NCBI GenBank assembly: GCA_029449235.1
Contig: JANATG010000009.1
Location: 1,302,001-1,366,000, forward strand
From: Linnemannia schmuckeri
Taxonomy: Eukaryota > Mortierellomycota > Mortierellomycetes > Mortierellales > Mortierellaceae
Direction of reading: 5' to 3'
DNA length: 64,000 bases
Numbering within the stretch: position 1 is the stretch's first letter; every line of letters starts with the position of its first letter. A program made the translations under genes and the position numbers. The notes under the pieces are model-generated. The model ran no database searches. It was not told the DNA's origin and saw only the letters and a program-made list of their open reading frames with translations. This document shows positions 33,698 to 45,531 of the stretch, piece by piece.

Positions 33698-36553
33698 ATG
33701 TCATCAACAGCGGACCCCAGCATCACAACCCATGCTGCCATCACCATCCCAGAAGACTCATCCAAAACACTACCAGTGGCCGTATCAGACACCAACACCA
33801 ACGCAAACACCCAGCCATCGTCACCTGAGGATGTCAACCCACAGTTCCGACCTTCCCCCAACGCCGACGAGGACTTTGAAGGTATGGTACTTAGACACTG
33901 TTTGCAAACAGAAAAAAAAAAAAAAAAGCAAAGCAGATAACTGCAGACGTGGCCATGCAAAAAGTGCAACGAACAAACACAACAGTTCTTGTTCTTAAAC
34001 TCTGGAAGGGACTTCTCTTTCGAAATTGATGCGCTTCAACTGCTCCTAACGGTCCCCAAGCTAACTGTGTTCATACGCTCTGCAATGTACCCTTCTTCCT
34101 CATCGAATAATACGAAATAGATATCACCATCTTCCAGGCTGCTCAAATGGGCAAGGTTGCCATCGTCGCAAAGCTGATCGAATCGGACCCAGCCATGGTT
34201 AAAAGCAGGGATTTCCAGGATGTCACGGCGTTGCATTGGGCGGCTATCAACAACCAAATCCCCGTTGCAAAGTACTTGATGGATCATGGTGCTGAGGTCG
34301 ACGCCATCGGTGGAGAGCTCGTTGCGACGCCATTACATTGGTGCACAAGGTATGCGCCACGATTATCTAAAGTCGAACAGGATAAAACAGAGTCTCGATT
34401 CTATGGATTTTTTTTTTGAGTGTTTGCCAATCTTGCTGAACTCAGTTGCTTACCTTTTTCTTATTTTCCTGACGCTGTCTAGAAATGGACACCTGAATAT
34501 GGCCAAGTTGTTGATGAAACGCGGAGCAAATCCAATGCTGCAGGATTCTCAGGGATTCAACGCTCTTCACCTCGGAACGCACTCGTCCAATGCCATGCTG
34601 GTCTTGTTCTTGATAATGGCCGGCGAGATGGATGTGGACGTTGCAGATACCCTCGGACACACCAGCTTGATGTGGGCAGCCTACCAGGGTGACAGTCTCA
34701 GTGTCGACATTTTGTTGAGGCAGGGCGCTCGAGTTGATACCAGAGACCGGGAGGGATTCACGCCCTTGCATTGGGCTGTTGTCAAGGGCAATCGAGAGTG
34801 TCTATCCAAGATTCTCAAGGCAGGAGCTGATGTCAAAGCAGGGGACAAGACTGGAAAGACGCCTGTAGACATGATCAAGGAACTAAAAGGAAATATCATC
34901 TGGGAGAAGGCACTGAGCGATGCCAAGCTGTCGTCGGACGGACAAACAAGGAGGACGCCCTTTGACAAGGTATGGCGACATCCAACCAACTCTATGCCAC
35001 TTTTGGGCGCTTCAATTGCTCTGTTACTAATCTCCTCTAATTTTTACTGCTTTACCGTTTGATAGAAAACCACCAACACTATCATCTACTTTATACCTTA
35101 CGTTACTCTCTTCTTCACGTTGGAGCTCATGGCCCTCTTCCCATGGTACATTGCTTTGCCACTCGCCATTGTACAGTTTTTGGCAGGACATCTCGGATCG
35201 GTCAAGTTTCTTTTGCGGACAAAGACGCCCAACGACATGCTCCAGACGCCTTATTACACTGCCGTTTTCCAGTCAACTGCATTCTGGGTTGGCTACACCT
35301 GGCTCCGCCATCTTGTCTATAGTAAGCCAGATGCTATTCTTTTTTATGTTCTCTTGTGCCAAAGGCGATCCTAACCGCGCTCTATTGGTTTCATGACTAT
35401 AATAGACACTGCGCACTTGCTTTGGTTGAACATTGCGTTCATTACCGGCTATGTCTCGGCACTCTATTTTTTCTACAACGCTGTCATGGCGGATCCTGGA
35501 TGGACAAAACGCAACATTACGCTCGAGTCTCAGCGGGAAGCAGTTGTTCAGATGGCGGACAGGAATCTCTTGGATGCGAAGCACTTTTGCGTCACTTGTA
35601 TCGCTCAACGACCCATGCGGTCGAAGCATTGCAAGTTTTGCAACTGCTGTGTCGCCAAGTTTGATCACCATTGCCCCTGGATCTACAACTGTATTGGAGC
35701 TAAGAACCACAGGGCCTTCATGATCTTCTTGGCTCTGTTCATCAGCGTTGTTCCCGTCTATGCCTACCTGTCATTTGAATGTACGTTGCATGCAGTTGCT
35801 GTGAAGATTGTCAATATTTTCCATAATTGGCATCTACAGTTTCTAACCAGCAATTTTGCATGATAATTAGATCTCGCGATTACATCGCCAGCGTATGTTC
35901 CTATCGCGTCAAATCCTTGCCTGCTTGGAGACTCTCTGTGCAGCTATTTCCAGCACGACGCCTTCACGACCACATTGGCGTTCTGGTCCATGTTTCAAGT
36001 GACTTGGCCCGGATTACTCTTTTTCGTTCAGCTCTACCAAGTCGGACAGTCCAAGACCACAAATGAGGCGATGAATTTCCAGCGCCAGACCTACTCGGGC
36101 AAGGCGATGAACATTCGCCAGCGTATCCTGCGGTCACTAACAGAGATTGATTCCGAAATGGCTGGTGCTGGGCACCCTCTTCAGGAGGAGAGCATCAACC
36201 TTTTAGAGGCAGGAGCCGGAGCAGCAGGAGAGGAAGATGACGAGACATTGTTTGCTCGGGAAGAAGAGTCCAAGCCTGTTGGATTTGGCGATCATTCACA
36301 TCATGGACATAGTCATGGGCCTCGTGGAGGAGGAGGAGGCATGTGGAATCTAATTGTGGGAACAGCACGAGGAAGACGTCGTCAAAACCGTGGCGATGAT
36401 GAGGCGAGTAATCCGTTTGATTTTGGACTGTGGCAGAACTGCCTGGGCTTCTGGTCGGATAATAGACAAGGGCCATTACGGGGCATCAACTGGTATACGT
36501 TTTATGAAGCGGAGCCATCCCGGGTACCCCACCCCACCTCCAGACGCATGTAA
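33698..36553 (+). CDS. AKR1: Ankyrin-repeat DHHC palmitoyltransferase, Akr1 type
   Basis: Transfers palmitate to cysteines of membrane-associated proteins, probably at Golgi or endosomes as in yeast Akr1. Exons 33698-33881, 34121-34349, 34483-34969, 35066-35321, 35406-35780, 35871-36553 give 737 residues. After a disordered Thr/Asn-rich N-terminus come ankyrin repeats (ITIFQAAQMGKVAIVAKLIE; VTALHWAAINNQIPVAKYLM; GHLNMAKLLMKRGANPMLQD; HTSLMWAAYQGDSLSVDILL; FTPLHWAVVKGNRECLSKIL). Then membrane helices, the cysteine-rich domain CVTCIAQRPMRSKHCKFC with the catalytic DHHCPW, more helices, and the TTNEAMN form of the TTxE motif. The C-terminus is acidic and His/Gly-rich (HSHHGHSHGPRGGGGG). Length is close to yeast Akr1 (764). 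Start chosen at the first in-frame ATG after the CT-rich leader. Confidence 0.95.
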
Positions 36554-38730
36554 TCACCGAAATCTAATCTACCCTTGAATAATAATAATATGAATGCATT
36601 GCTCTTTTTCCTAATCCATCACATTCAGTTATCATTGGCTTGCGAGAGTGTGTTCATAATGATGTGCGCGACCAACGGATCGATTCTTCCACGATCAGAT
36701 CTGAGAGAAATCGATTGGAAGAAAAAGAAAAAGTTGAGAACTGAACGAGTGGGTGCGCTTGACATGTAAACAACTTCTTTCTTCATATTTTTTTGTTTCT
36801 TTGCATGCATACAGCTCTATTTGCGATTAGCGTATCTTTTTCAAGAGATCGAGAACCCTTCCCGCCTATCTTCCCTTTCAAGGTCCCTGTGCCCCTTATT
36901 GTATCGATAGCTCTATTACAATCTAGATTAGGCGTGCTAAAGAAAGATTAATAGTTTAGTCTTGCACTTTTGACAGAAAAGTGAAGGGGAAGGGTTGCTG
37001 TAATGTCATCTTGAAGCAGGTGTGCATTTTGAATGACAAACAAAAAAAATTACAAAACGAGGAAGAGGAGGAGGTCAGGGTGTCAGTTAAAGATTTGCTG
37101 CACTCGGGGTTTTTTTGTGGTTTTTTTGTGGTTTTTTTTGTTGTTTTTCTTTTTTTTTTTTTTCTGTGCCTATGTTGTGTTTGCCTTGGGCCCTGGACCT
37201 CTAGTGAAGAGATATGTTGAAGTAGAGCAATCAAGGAGTATTGGGGCCACGTTGCTAGTGCTGTTGCCAAGACACAGTGCAAATCCATAAAGTGTGTAGG
37301 CAAGTAGCCAAGAATGCTAGGCAACAGCCGCTCCATAAAACCCTTGCATAATGTCTTCGACTGTTGTTTATTGTGCACATGCCAAATGATCGTGGTGGGT
37401 GGTGGCAACAGTGATATCCCGAAACCCCGAGAAATTGAATGGGAAAAAAAAAGAAAAAAAGAGTCTGGCAACAAGGTCTTCAAAATTGTCTGATATTTTT
37501 TTTTTATTCCCAGCGGAATTTCGGCCGGCCGCGATATATCGTGTGCGTAAGTTGTGTCCGGACCAGAGGAGTCCATCCGTCCGTCAGTCGGTCAGTCAGT
37601 CAGCCAAGAAATCAGGGTGCTACGAAAAACAAAGCTTTTCTTGCCAACTCAGCAGCTCTCGTTTTTACTCGAAATAGAAGCACTTTTCCAGCTCCATTTT
37701 CATTTTTTTTTTTTTTTTTTTTTGCCAGAAGCGGTTCTTTGTTTTACCAGCACACTCGCATAGCGCACAAACAGCAACAGTTACGAGAATTGAAAAAAAA
37801 ATCATCCGATGTTTTTTTTTTTTTTTTTTTTTTTTTGTTACCTATCGGATAAAAAAAGGGGATTGTGAATTTCCTATTGTCTCCTGGATGACTGGACACC
37901 GACCCGGTCGGGTCAGCGTGCTTGGGTGCGTGTACGGATGTGTGTTTTGAGGCAGCTCTCAGGAGAAGGAGCAAAGACGAGGCGGTGTATAATAGAGGGG
38001 GGCATGAACAAAGAAAGAAAGGAGTAGTAGAGAGGAATTCGCATATCAGATCGAGTCTATTTTCAACAACACTCAACAAAAAAAAAAAAAAAAAAAAAAA
38101 GAGTATGAGAAACTTGCCATGAAAATCTTCTAGATCGACACCGATTGTTTCTCACTTTTGACGCAACCTCGATGCAACAAAGAACAGCGAAGACCCGGAT
38201 TAAGGAACTCCCTAGTTATCGCTTCTATGGTAACTTCTATCCGAGGATACGTAGATACGTATCCTTGTATGATCCTTCTTTTTCGCCCCCTTCCCGGAGA
38301 CCCAATCGATTGCACGGTGGCCAAGTCAATAGGGGAAGAAGACCAAAACGAGGGGCGGCTGTGGCCAATGGTTGTGCGAGAAGAAAGTAAAATACAATAA
38401 GAAATGAATAAGAGATTGTTTTGGTTCCTTGTGTTCCAGGTAGCGGAGAGAAGGGGAAAGGGGCCAAGACGGAGGGGGTTGGTTCGACTTTCTTTTTTTT
38501 GTTTTTTTTCTTTTTTTTTTCTGCTGTTATTGTTTTCATTCCAGCTCTAACTATCTCCTCCTCCCCTCTTTTCTTTTCTTCTCTCTTCTCTCTTCTCTCT
38601 TCTCTCTTCCTTCATCCTCTTCATCACCACACATCCACCCCATCCCTCTTTCTTCCCTCCCTCCTCTTTCTACGACACTCTCGACCCGTTAATTACCCTA
38701 GACCCTCTCCACAATCATATCCAGAGTAAT
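36554..38730. other. 2.2-kb region upstream of the desaturase gene
   Basis: No gene seen. It carries T-runs at 37703-37723 and 37812-37836, an A-run at 38078-38100, a (GTCA)n microsatellite near 37577-37600, and about four copies of TTCTCTC at 38580-38610 in a CT-rich leader just before the desaturase ATG. Confidence 0.6.
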
Positions 38731-41700
38731 ATGGGCTCCCTTACATCGCCATCCAAGCGCATAACAAGGTCCTCCTCCTCAAGGACCGCCTCTTCCTCAT
38801 CAGCAACTCTCCCTTCTCCATCATCCTCCTCCTCCAGCGAATACAACAGCGACAGTGAAGTAATTGAACGCCTCTCAATCGCCTCCTCAGCAGCATCCTC
38901 GCTTGACGACATGCCCTCGCCCACCATTGCCAAGCATATCAAGGAGATCCCCAAGATCTCGACGAAGAATGACTTCTCAGTCTTGAACGAACCCTGGACA
39001 GTCTGGAACTGGTACAAGAAGTTTGACTGGGTCCATGTCCTGGGTTTGATTTTCATGCCCATCTATGGGTTCTATATGGCCTATACTTCGGTTGCCTTGC
39101 AGCAGAAGACGGCTATCTTCTCGGTACTTTATTACTTCTTCACTGGATTGGGTATCACCGCTGGTAAGTTCATTCCTCCTTGTTCTTTTTGTGGCATTTC
39201 ATGTTAGACATTCACACATTCCATTTTCTCTTTCATCTGCTCTGTTACCGTTATTGTCCTTTTTCCGTCTCTCCCTCTTCTCCTTCGTTATCTTTTTTCA
39301 TTGTATGTGTTTGAGTTGAGTTTCTTGGGTATTGTTTTTGTGTGTGATTTTGTTTGACTTTTTTGGAAAGTGTATGGAAGACGAATGGGGCCAAAAAAAG
39401 TAGCTGGGCTTTGTGGTAAAAAAAAAAGCTTTTTTTTCTGTTGTCCACAAGGACAAGCGAAACAAAATAACTGTTGCGCTCATTTTTTTTTTCTTTTCAC
39501 AACGCCTTTTTGTTGTTGTTCTATTGCTCATTGGAATGCACAAGAGAGAAAGAGGACACAGGGGCGAGAGAGGGGAGAAAGGAAAGGGGTAGGGACCACC
39601 CAGGTGGAAATTGCCTTTTTTTCTTTTGTTTCCCTCCTCTCCCTTTTCCTTGAACAACCCAATCGACAACACAACCAACACAAATAACAGGATTAACGGG
39701 CAAAAAAGTCAAGAGAGAAATTGAGATACGTCAATAGTGCATGAGAATTAAGCATCGTTCAGGGAACAAGTCGATAAAAATGAAGGATGGGCGAGAAGGC
39801 CAAAGCAGGTTGATGTTGAAAGCCACAAAAAAAGAAGTGAAGACGACCGTGTTGTTTTTGTTTTCGATAAGATTGAGTTGGGATTGCATTCAAACACAAA
39901 CGGAAAACTCCCAGCAAGGAGGAGTACACAAACAAAAGGGCACCACCTCTCCTCTCTTATTTCCAGAAGTTTATCGCTCTTGTTCATTCTTCTCAGCATT
40001 CTTTTTGTATCTTTTTTCTTCTTCTTTCTTTGTTCTTCGATACCACTCGCGGCAGTCGATCTATCAGAGATGATAGAACAACGTCGTTTCGTACTTTTAT
40101 TCTGTGACTTTTTACCTTTTTTCAAGGCTGATACAGGACGACAGGAACACGAGGAAGCGGCTTCTCAGGATTTCGCTACTGGACGACAAATCAACCATAA
40201 TTGTTTCAGCATTGAAAGAACACAGACGGAGTTACCAGCTCAATTGCAATCTTTAGTGGAGGTGCCGACCTTGTCCCGTCGCATCTTCTGCTTTCGCTTC
40301 ATCCGTCCTTATTGCACTCGAACCCCTCGTCCATTACTTGCCCTCTCCTTTCTTTTGTGTTCTTGTTGCTATCTTTCACTCTTTCCCCTGTCTACCTCCA
40401 TGCAGTGCAATCAAGTCTTCTTGTTTGCTCACTTGCATGGCTGCTGTTGCGTTTTTGGGTTATCCCGAGACAGTCTTCTGGATTGGACAGGACAGGACGG
40501 ACGACCTTCTGTTTGTTTCTTCGTGTTCGGAATTCTGTGCCCAAGTGGTGTCGACTTTTAGAGTTCCCTGGTCGCCATTGGTTCTAGATTCGCTAACGAG
40601 GTGTTTTCCTCCATTCCTTTCCTTTGTATAATAGGATATCATCGTCTCTGGTCTCATCGTGCCTACTCTGCCGGACCTACTCTTCAGTTCATATTGATGC
40701 TCGCCTCGACTGGAGCCATGCAAGGATCCATTCGTTGGTGGTGTCGTAACCATCGTGCTCATCATCGCTACACCGACACCGAGAAGGTATTTCCTTTTTT
40801 TTTTTCTTTTTTGCTGCAGTTGTTTGTTTTTTTGGGCTGTTGCATATTGGAGCTCATTCTTATTTTTTCTTTTTGCACCTGCACGAACGTAAATTGAAAA
40901 TGAATGCGGGAATCTAATCGACCGACATCTTTACTGCCATCATTTTTCTATTTATTTAGGATCCTTATGGCGCTCAGAAGGGGTTGATGTGGTCGCACTT
41001 CATCTGGATGTTACTGAGACAGGATCCCACGACAGTCGGATGGGCAGATGTCTCGGACTTGAAGGCTAACAAGCTGGTTCGATTCCAGCACGACCATTTC
41101 CTCTGGCTGGCTCCCTTCATGTCTCTCGGAGTACCCACACTGATTGCAGGACTTGGCTGGGGTGACTATTGGGGTGGATTCATCTATGGAGGCATTGTCC
41201 GTCAGTTTGTTGTCCACCACGCTACCTTCTGTGTCAACTCATTGGCCCACTGGCTCGGTGACATGCCTTTTGACGACCGCCATACCCCTCGCGACCATAT
41301 CTTGACTGCTCTAGTCACTTTGGGTGAGGGCTACCACAATTTCCATCACGAGTTTCCTCAGGACTACAGGAACGCGATCAAGTTTTACCAGTATGATCCC
41401 ACAAAGTGGTTGATCGCCTTTTGTGCCTTCCTTGGTCTGGCTTCGGACTTGAAGCGGTTCCCTACCAACGAGATCAAGAAGGGTCAGGTCAGGATGCAGC
41501 AACAGAAGCTCGATCGGATCAAGGCAACCCTTATCTGGGGTACACCCATCGATCAGTTGCCCGTCTACACGTTTGAAGAGTTCCAGGCTATGGCAACCGA
41601 AAAGGGTCAGGCTGTGACATTGATCGAGGGAATCATCTATGACTTGGAGTCGTTTGTGGATGAGCACCCTGGTGGCAGGAGTTTGATCCGCAGTGCGATC

Positions 41701-41916
41701 GGTAAGGACGCGACGACTTCCTTTAACGGAGGAGTCTATGACCACTCGAACGCTGCTCGGCATCTGTTGGAGAGGATGAGGGTTGGTGTGGTTGCTGGAG
41801 GTGGATACGTTGAGCACCGTCGTAGTACTACTGCGGCGGCACATGGGGTTTCGACTATTCCTGCCAACTCGTACCCACCAGCGGCATCGGTTTCTGCCGT
41901 CAACCGCACCGTATAA
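38731..41916 (+). CDS. OLE1: Stearoyl-CoA Delta-9 desaturase with C-terminal cytochrome b5
   Basis: Introduces the 9,10 double bond into palmitoyl- and stearoyl-CoA in the ER, taking electrons through its own cytochrome b5 domain. Exons 38731-39163, 40635-40786, 40960-41916 give 513 residues. The first 60 residues are Ser-rich. The three histidine boxes are intact: HRLWSH (147-152), HRAHH (184-188) and EGYHNFHHEFPQDY. Hydrophobic segments surround them (VLGLIFMPIYGFYMAYTSVA; FILMLASTGA). The C-terminal cytochrome b5 domain carries the haem motif DEHPGG and ends in Ser/Pro/Ala-rich sequence. Intron 1 is 1,471 nt, far longer than others here, and splits the protein just before the first histidine box. 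An AATAAA follows at 42073. Mortierellaceae carry several Delta-9 desaturase genes; which one this is cannot be told here. Confidence 0.96.
39164..40634 (+). other. 1.47-kb intron 1 of the desaturase gene
   Basis: Starts GTAAGT and ends ATAATAG. No reading frame inside has a recognisable domain. It is T/C-rich with short A and T runs, similar in composition to promoters here, so it could hold an internal promoter or enhancer, but nothing proves that. Confidence 0.75.
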
Positions 41917-42327
41917 TCACCACTTTCATTGTTTTACGATGTCTTCTTTTTGTGCCGCGTTTCAAATCATATTGAGCGCCTTGGGATTTTCCCTCCCACT
42001 CGCTCATTGATCATACCAGTTTTCTTCCTTTCTTTTTTCTTTTTTTTTTTTTTTCATTGCTCTTGTACTCTTAATAAAATCATTGGTAACCCATATCTAT
42101 TGTCCTAGTTCGCTACTCGCCCAATCGCCTCCTTAGAAGTGACTGCGAACACTGAACAGATCGAAGAAAAATCCCCACGGACTGGGCAAAGCCACTGAGA
42201 GAGGCAGAATCGTCTGGAAACATGACTCCGAGCAGGGAGCAGGAAGGACAAGTATTTGAAGTGACCCCTCCGCTCCTTTTCTGCAGTTCTCCAACTTCTC
42301 TCCCCATCACAAAACCTTCTAATCACA
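41917..42327. other. Promoter region of HSP10
   Basis: Includes the desaturase 3' end and poly(A) signal. A CCCCT stress-response-type pentamer is seen near 42267. No clear heat-shock element and no gene. Confidence 0.4.
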
Positions 42328-43263
42328 ATGGTAAGAACAAAAAAAATAACATACATGATTTATTATTCCTTCCGTTCTCTTTAATAGCCAAAGGTGTTTC
42401 ACAGACAGGAGCTCCGAGGGTCAGTCAACAGACAAACTGGATTCAAAACGTTTTCGGGATCGGGAAAGAACGATGGACTCCAACATAACTTCAAGGGATC
42501 ACCATCACTTCTTTCCGGAGGCACGAAGAGACGTCGGGTGCACGCGAATACTCTGAAGCAGACAGGCATCCAACTAAATGAAAAACAAATAAAAAAAAGC
42601 GACCAAGGACAATATCACTTGCACTCTTCTATGCACGAAACCTGCGCACCTCTCGATCCCATCACATACTTACAATTCTTTCACCATGTTTGTTCGCAAT
42701 TGTCTTATTAGGCTTCCCGTGTCACCAAGTTCTCCAAGACCATCGTTCCCATGATGGATCGCGTTCTCGTCCAGCGCATCAAGCCCCAGCAGGTACATTG
42801 CTACTTTTTTTCCTTTTCGATCTGCAGACTATTTCCGTGGTCGATATCAAACTGAACACCTCTTACTACTTTATTGACACATTCCTTCACTCTATTCGGA
42901 TCAAATTAGAAAACTGCTTCGGGCATCTACATCCCCGAGAAGGCCCAGGAGACCTTGAACGAGGGACACGTCATTGCCGTCGGCAAGGGCTTGGTCACCC
43001 AGGTACATACCTTTTTCTTAACATTTTCTTCGTTCACACTCATCTTCTTCTCTTTGGATCCAGAAGAGAATACAGTTATAACTAATATTTCGATTTTTCT
43101 AATTCTTACCTATAATTGCCGATAGGAGGGAAAGGTCATCCCCTCGGAGCTCAAGGAGGGCGACAAGGTTCTTTTGCCCCCCTATGGCGGTAGCGCTGTC
43201 AAGGTTGATAACGAGGAGCTCATTCTCTTCCGTGAGTCCGAGATCCTTGCCAAGATCCAGTAG
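42328..43263 (+). CDS. HSP10: Mitochondrial co-chaperonin Hsp10 (GroES)
   Basis: Heptameric lid of the mitochondrial Hsp60 chaperonin. Exons 42328-42330, 42712-42792, 42910-43002, 43126-43263 give 104 residues, the normal Hsp10 length. The first coding exon is only the ATG: GTAAGA follows at once and the reading frame resumes at 42712 with Ala-Ser-Arg. Family features: IVPMMDRVLVQRIKPQQKTA, the mobile loop ASGIYIPEKAQ, EGHVIAVGKG, DKVLLPPYGGSAVKV, and the end EILAKIQ. The imported protein needs no cleaved presequence. No other start in frame is available in exon 2 before the conserved core, so the split start is well supported. Confidence 0.96.
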
Positions 43264-43705
43264 ATATTCTTCCTTACCTTTTCCTTTGTTTTTGCTTCCT
43301 TTTACTTTTTGTTCAATATTAAAAAAACAGACAACAAAAAAAAAAAAAATAGCTAATGGTGAAGAGTATGGTGTGTCTAGTTCTTGATGGGGAAATGAAA
43401 GGCCTTATTCATACGGAAGTAAAGAGGAACCGGCTTACTTAAAGCGCAGCATCGTTTTTTTCAGGCACCACGAAAAGTACAGTAGGTGGAAGTCTTGGTC
43501 CCAAAAAAAACCCTATAAGTCACGTGTACATTTGTTACAGTCTCGTCTGGTCCGTCGCGCGAAGGCAAAGCTCAGCCGCGGCCTCAGAGCACATAAAAAC
43601 TGCGCAACCATTCTTTTCTTTACCCAAACTTCTTGCTTACACTACACTCTCTCAACAACAACAATAAACAATCCACTCTCTCCCTACTTCACTCATTCAT
43701 TCATC
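43264..43705. other. Promoter region of aldo-keto reductase gene
   Basis: A TATAAG (43514) is followed by the palindrome CACGTG (43521-43526), an E-box-type site for bHLH factors, about 180 bp before the ATG. No gene seen. Confidence 0.45.
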
Positions 43706-45189
43706 ATGACACGCGTCGAACTTACCGGTCTGAATTCCTCCATCAAACTGAGCAGCGGCCATTCCATCCCCCGACTTGGTCTGGGCGTGTATCAGTCCAA
43801 GGAAGGCCAAGAAGCTGAGAATGCTGTCCTTTGGGCTTTGCAGGTATCACTTTTTGATCCTTTTTTTTTTTCGCTTTGTCGCTTCCTTCCTGCATTCATT
43901 GCTCATATTAGTGGAATACAAGAAAACGCGTTTCGACCACGAAGGAAATGGTTCATAGACATCTATCGTTGCGGCTCGCCTTTTTTTGTCAATGTTTTTT
44001 AATCCAAATGTTAGGCAGGATACCGTCATATCGATACGGCAACCAGCTATGAAAACGAGACGAGTGTTGGCAATGCCATCCGCAAGAGGTAACAATCGCA
44101 AGCGGATAGTTTGAGGGGTTCTTGCATCAGTATGATGTTTTGTCCTTTTATTTTCCCACGATTTACTGAAGAAAGGAAGGAGGTTAACAATTCGTTTTTT
44201 TTTGTTTCAATCAATAAAAAAAAAAAAAGTGGTATCCCTCGCAATGAGATCTTTGTGACGACAAAGTTGACAGAGGACGATCAAGGATACGAGTCGACCC
44301 TTGCCGCTTGCGATGTGTCTCTCAAGAAACTGGGTCTTGACTACATTGGTAACATATCACATAAAGTGAAACAGGCATAAAGCGAAAGGATAAGAAATGA
44401 ATTAAAGCCAAAAGGCGCGAAGGGTGCGTATTTTTTTTTTTTTTACTTACATGTCAATGTCATTGCGATCTCATTTAGACCTGTACTTGATCCATTCGCC
44501 GCTGTGTGGTTCGGAGCTGCGTAAGAAGTCCTGGAAGGCGATGGAGAAGCTCCACGCTGAAGGCAAAGTCAAGAGCATTGGTAAGCAGTCCTTCGTCTTT
44601 TAACACCTTTTTCACATCTGGCGCGCTTGAACTAAAGTACTACATATAGATCACTAAGCATTTACACGCGCACCTTTTGTGGCCGTTCTTGTTCTCGGAA
44701 TAAAATAGGTGTGTCCAACTATGGCGTACACCATCTCAAGGAACTCCTAGAAGACTCTGGTGCAACCATCCGCCCCGCAGTGAACCAGATCGAAGTTCAC
44801 CCCTGGCTGACAAGAACCGACATTGTCTCGTTCTGCAAAGCCCACAACATTGCGGTCGAGTCCTACTCGCCCCTAGTTCAGGCCCACAAACTTAAAGACC
44901 CGACTCTTGTCAAGATCGCGGCCGTGCATTCCAAAACGCCTGCCCAGGTCTTGATCCGCTGGAATCTTCAAAGGGGCAACATTGTAATCCCCAAGAGTAG
45001 CAAGAAGCAGAGGATTATTGAGAATGCGGATGTGTTTGGGTTTGAGCTTTCGGAGGAAGAGGTCGAAGAACTTGCTGCCTTGAATGAAAACTATGTCACT
45101 GGTAAGTCTTCCTTTTTGATGTTTGTGTAATAGATTGGTTCTTCTGTGCTTGGAAAACGAAGAGACGAGTTTCATACCGCGCTTTATGA
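43706..45189 (+). CDS. Aldo-keto reductase (AKR superfamily)
   Basis: NADPH-dependent reductase of aldehydes and ketones; the substrate cannot be read from sequence. Exons 43706-43843, 44015-44088, 44230-44348, 44479-44580, 44709-45101, 45134-45189 give 293 residues. The catalytic tetrad is complete: Asp53 and Tyr58 in HIDTATSYENE, Lys83 in VTTKL, His116 in YLIHSPL. Further family blocks: SIPRLGLGVYQS, VKSIGVSNYG, NQIEVHPWLTRTDIVSFC, VESYSPLVQ, and the cofactor-binding IVIPKSSKKQRIIENADVFG. Length is slightly below 300-320, typical of the small fungal/bacterial AKR5-like members. The exon at 44230 has an A-run instead of a pyrimidine tract before its AG. The last coding exon, ending DWFFCAWKTKRRVSYRAL, is the least certain part. 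Confidence 0.93.
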
Positions 45190-45531
45190 TAAGCAATTAA
45201 TTGTACGCGTCGCACTGAACCATAGAATGGGACCCTACGGTCGCACCCTAGAAAGTCGACCTTCCTTCCGACGACGCGCTGCACTCCACGGTCGTACACG
45301 TTCTCCACCACATTTAAGAGTAGTCCTCTGTAACAAACAATCCATATTCATTTGGGCTTTGCCATTGATGTTTTGCTTATCCTGCTCCACAACAATATAC
45401 ATTTCAATAAGATACACGAATCCAAATGCACGCTGCGTGTGGGGGATATATGTGTGATTTTTTGATAGAAAGTCTTCCTTTAATAATCAGAGTCGAAAGA
45501 CGGTCCGTCGAGCGTTGGTGTGACGCGAAAC
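45190..45531. other. Convergent 3' regions of AKR and eL33 genes
   Basis: No gene seen; short 3' untranslated regions only. Confidence 0.5.

Noticed and set aside
37703..38100. Poly(T)/poly(A) runs as element tails
   Set aside because: No element body, coding remnant or target duplication next to them; homopolymers are common throughout the window.
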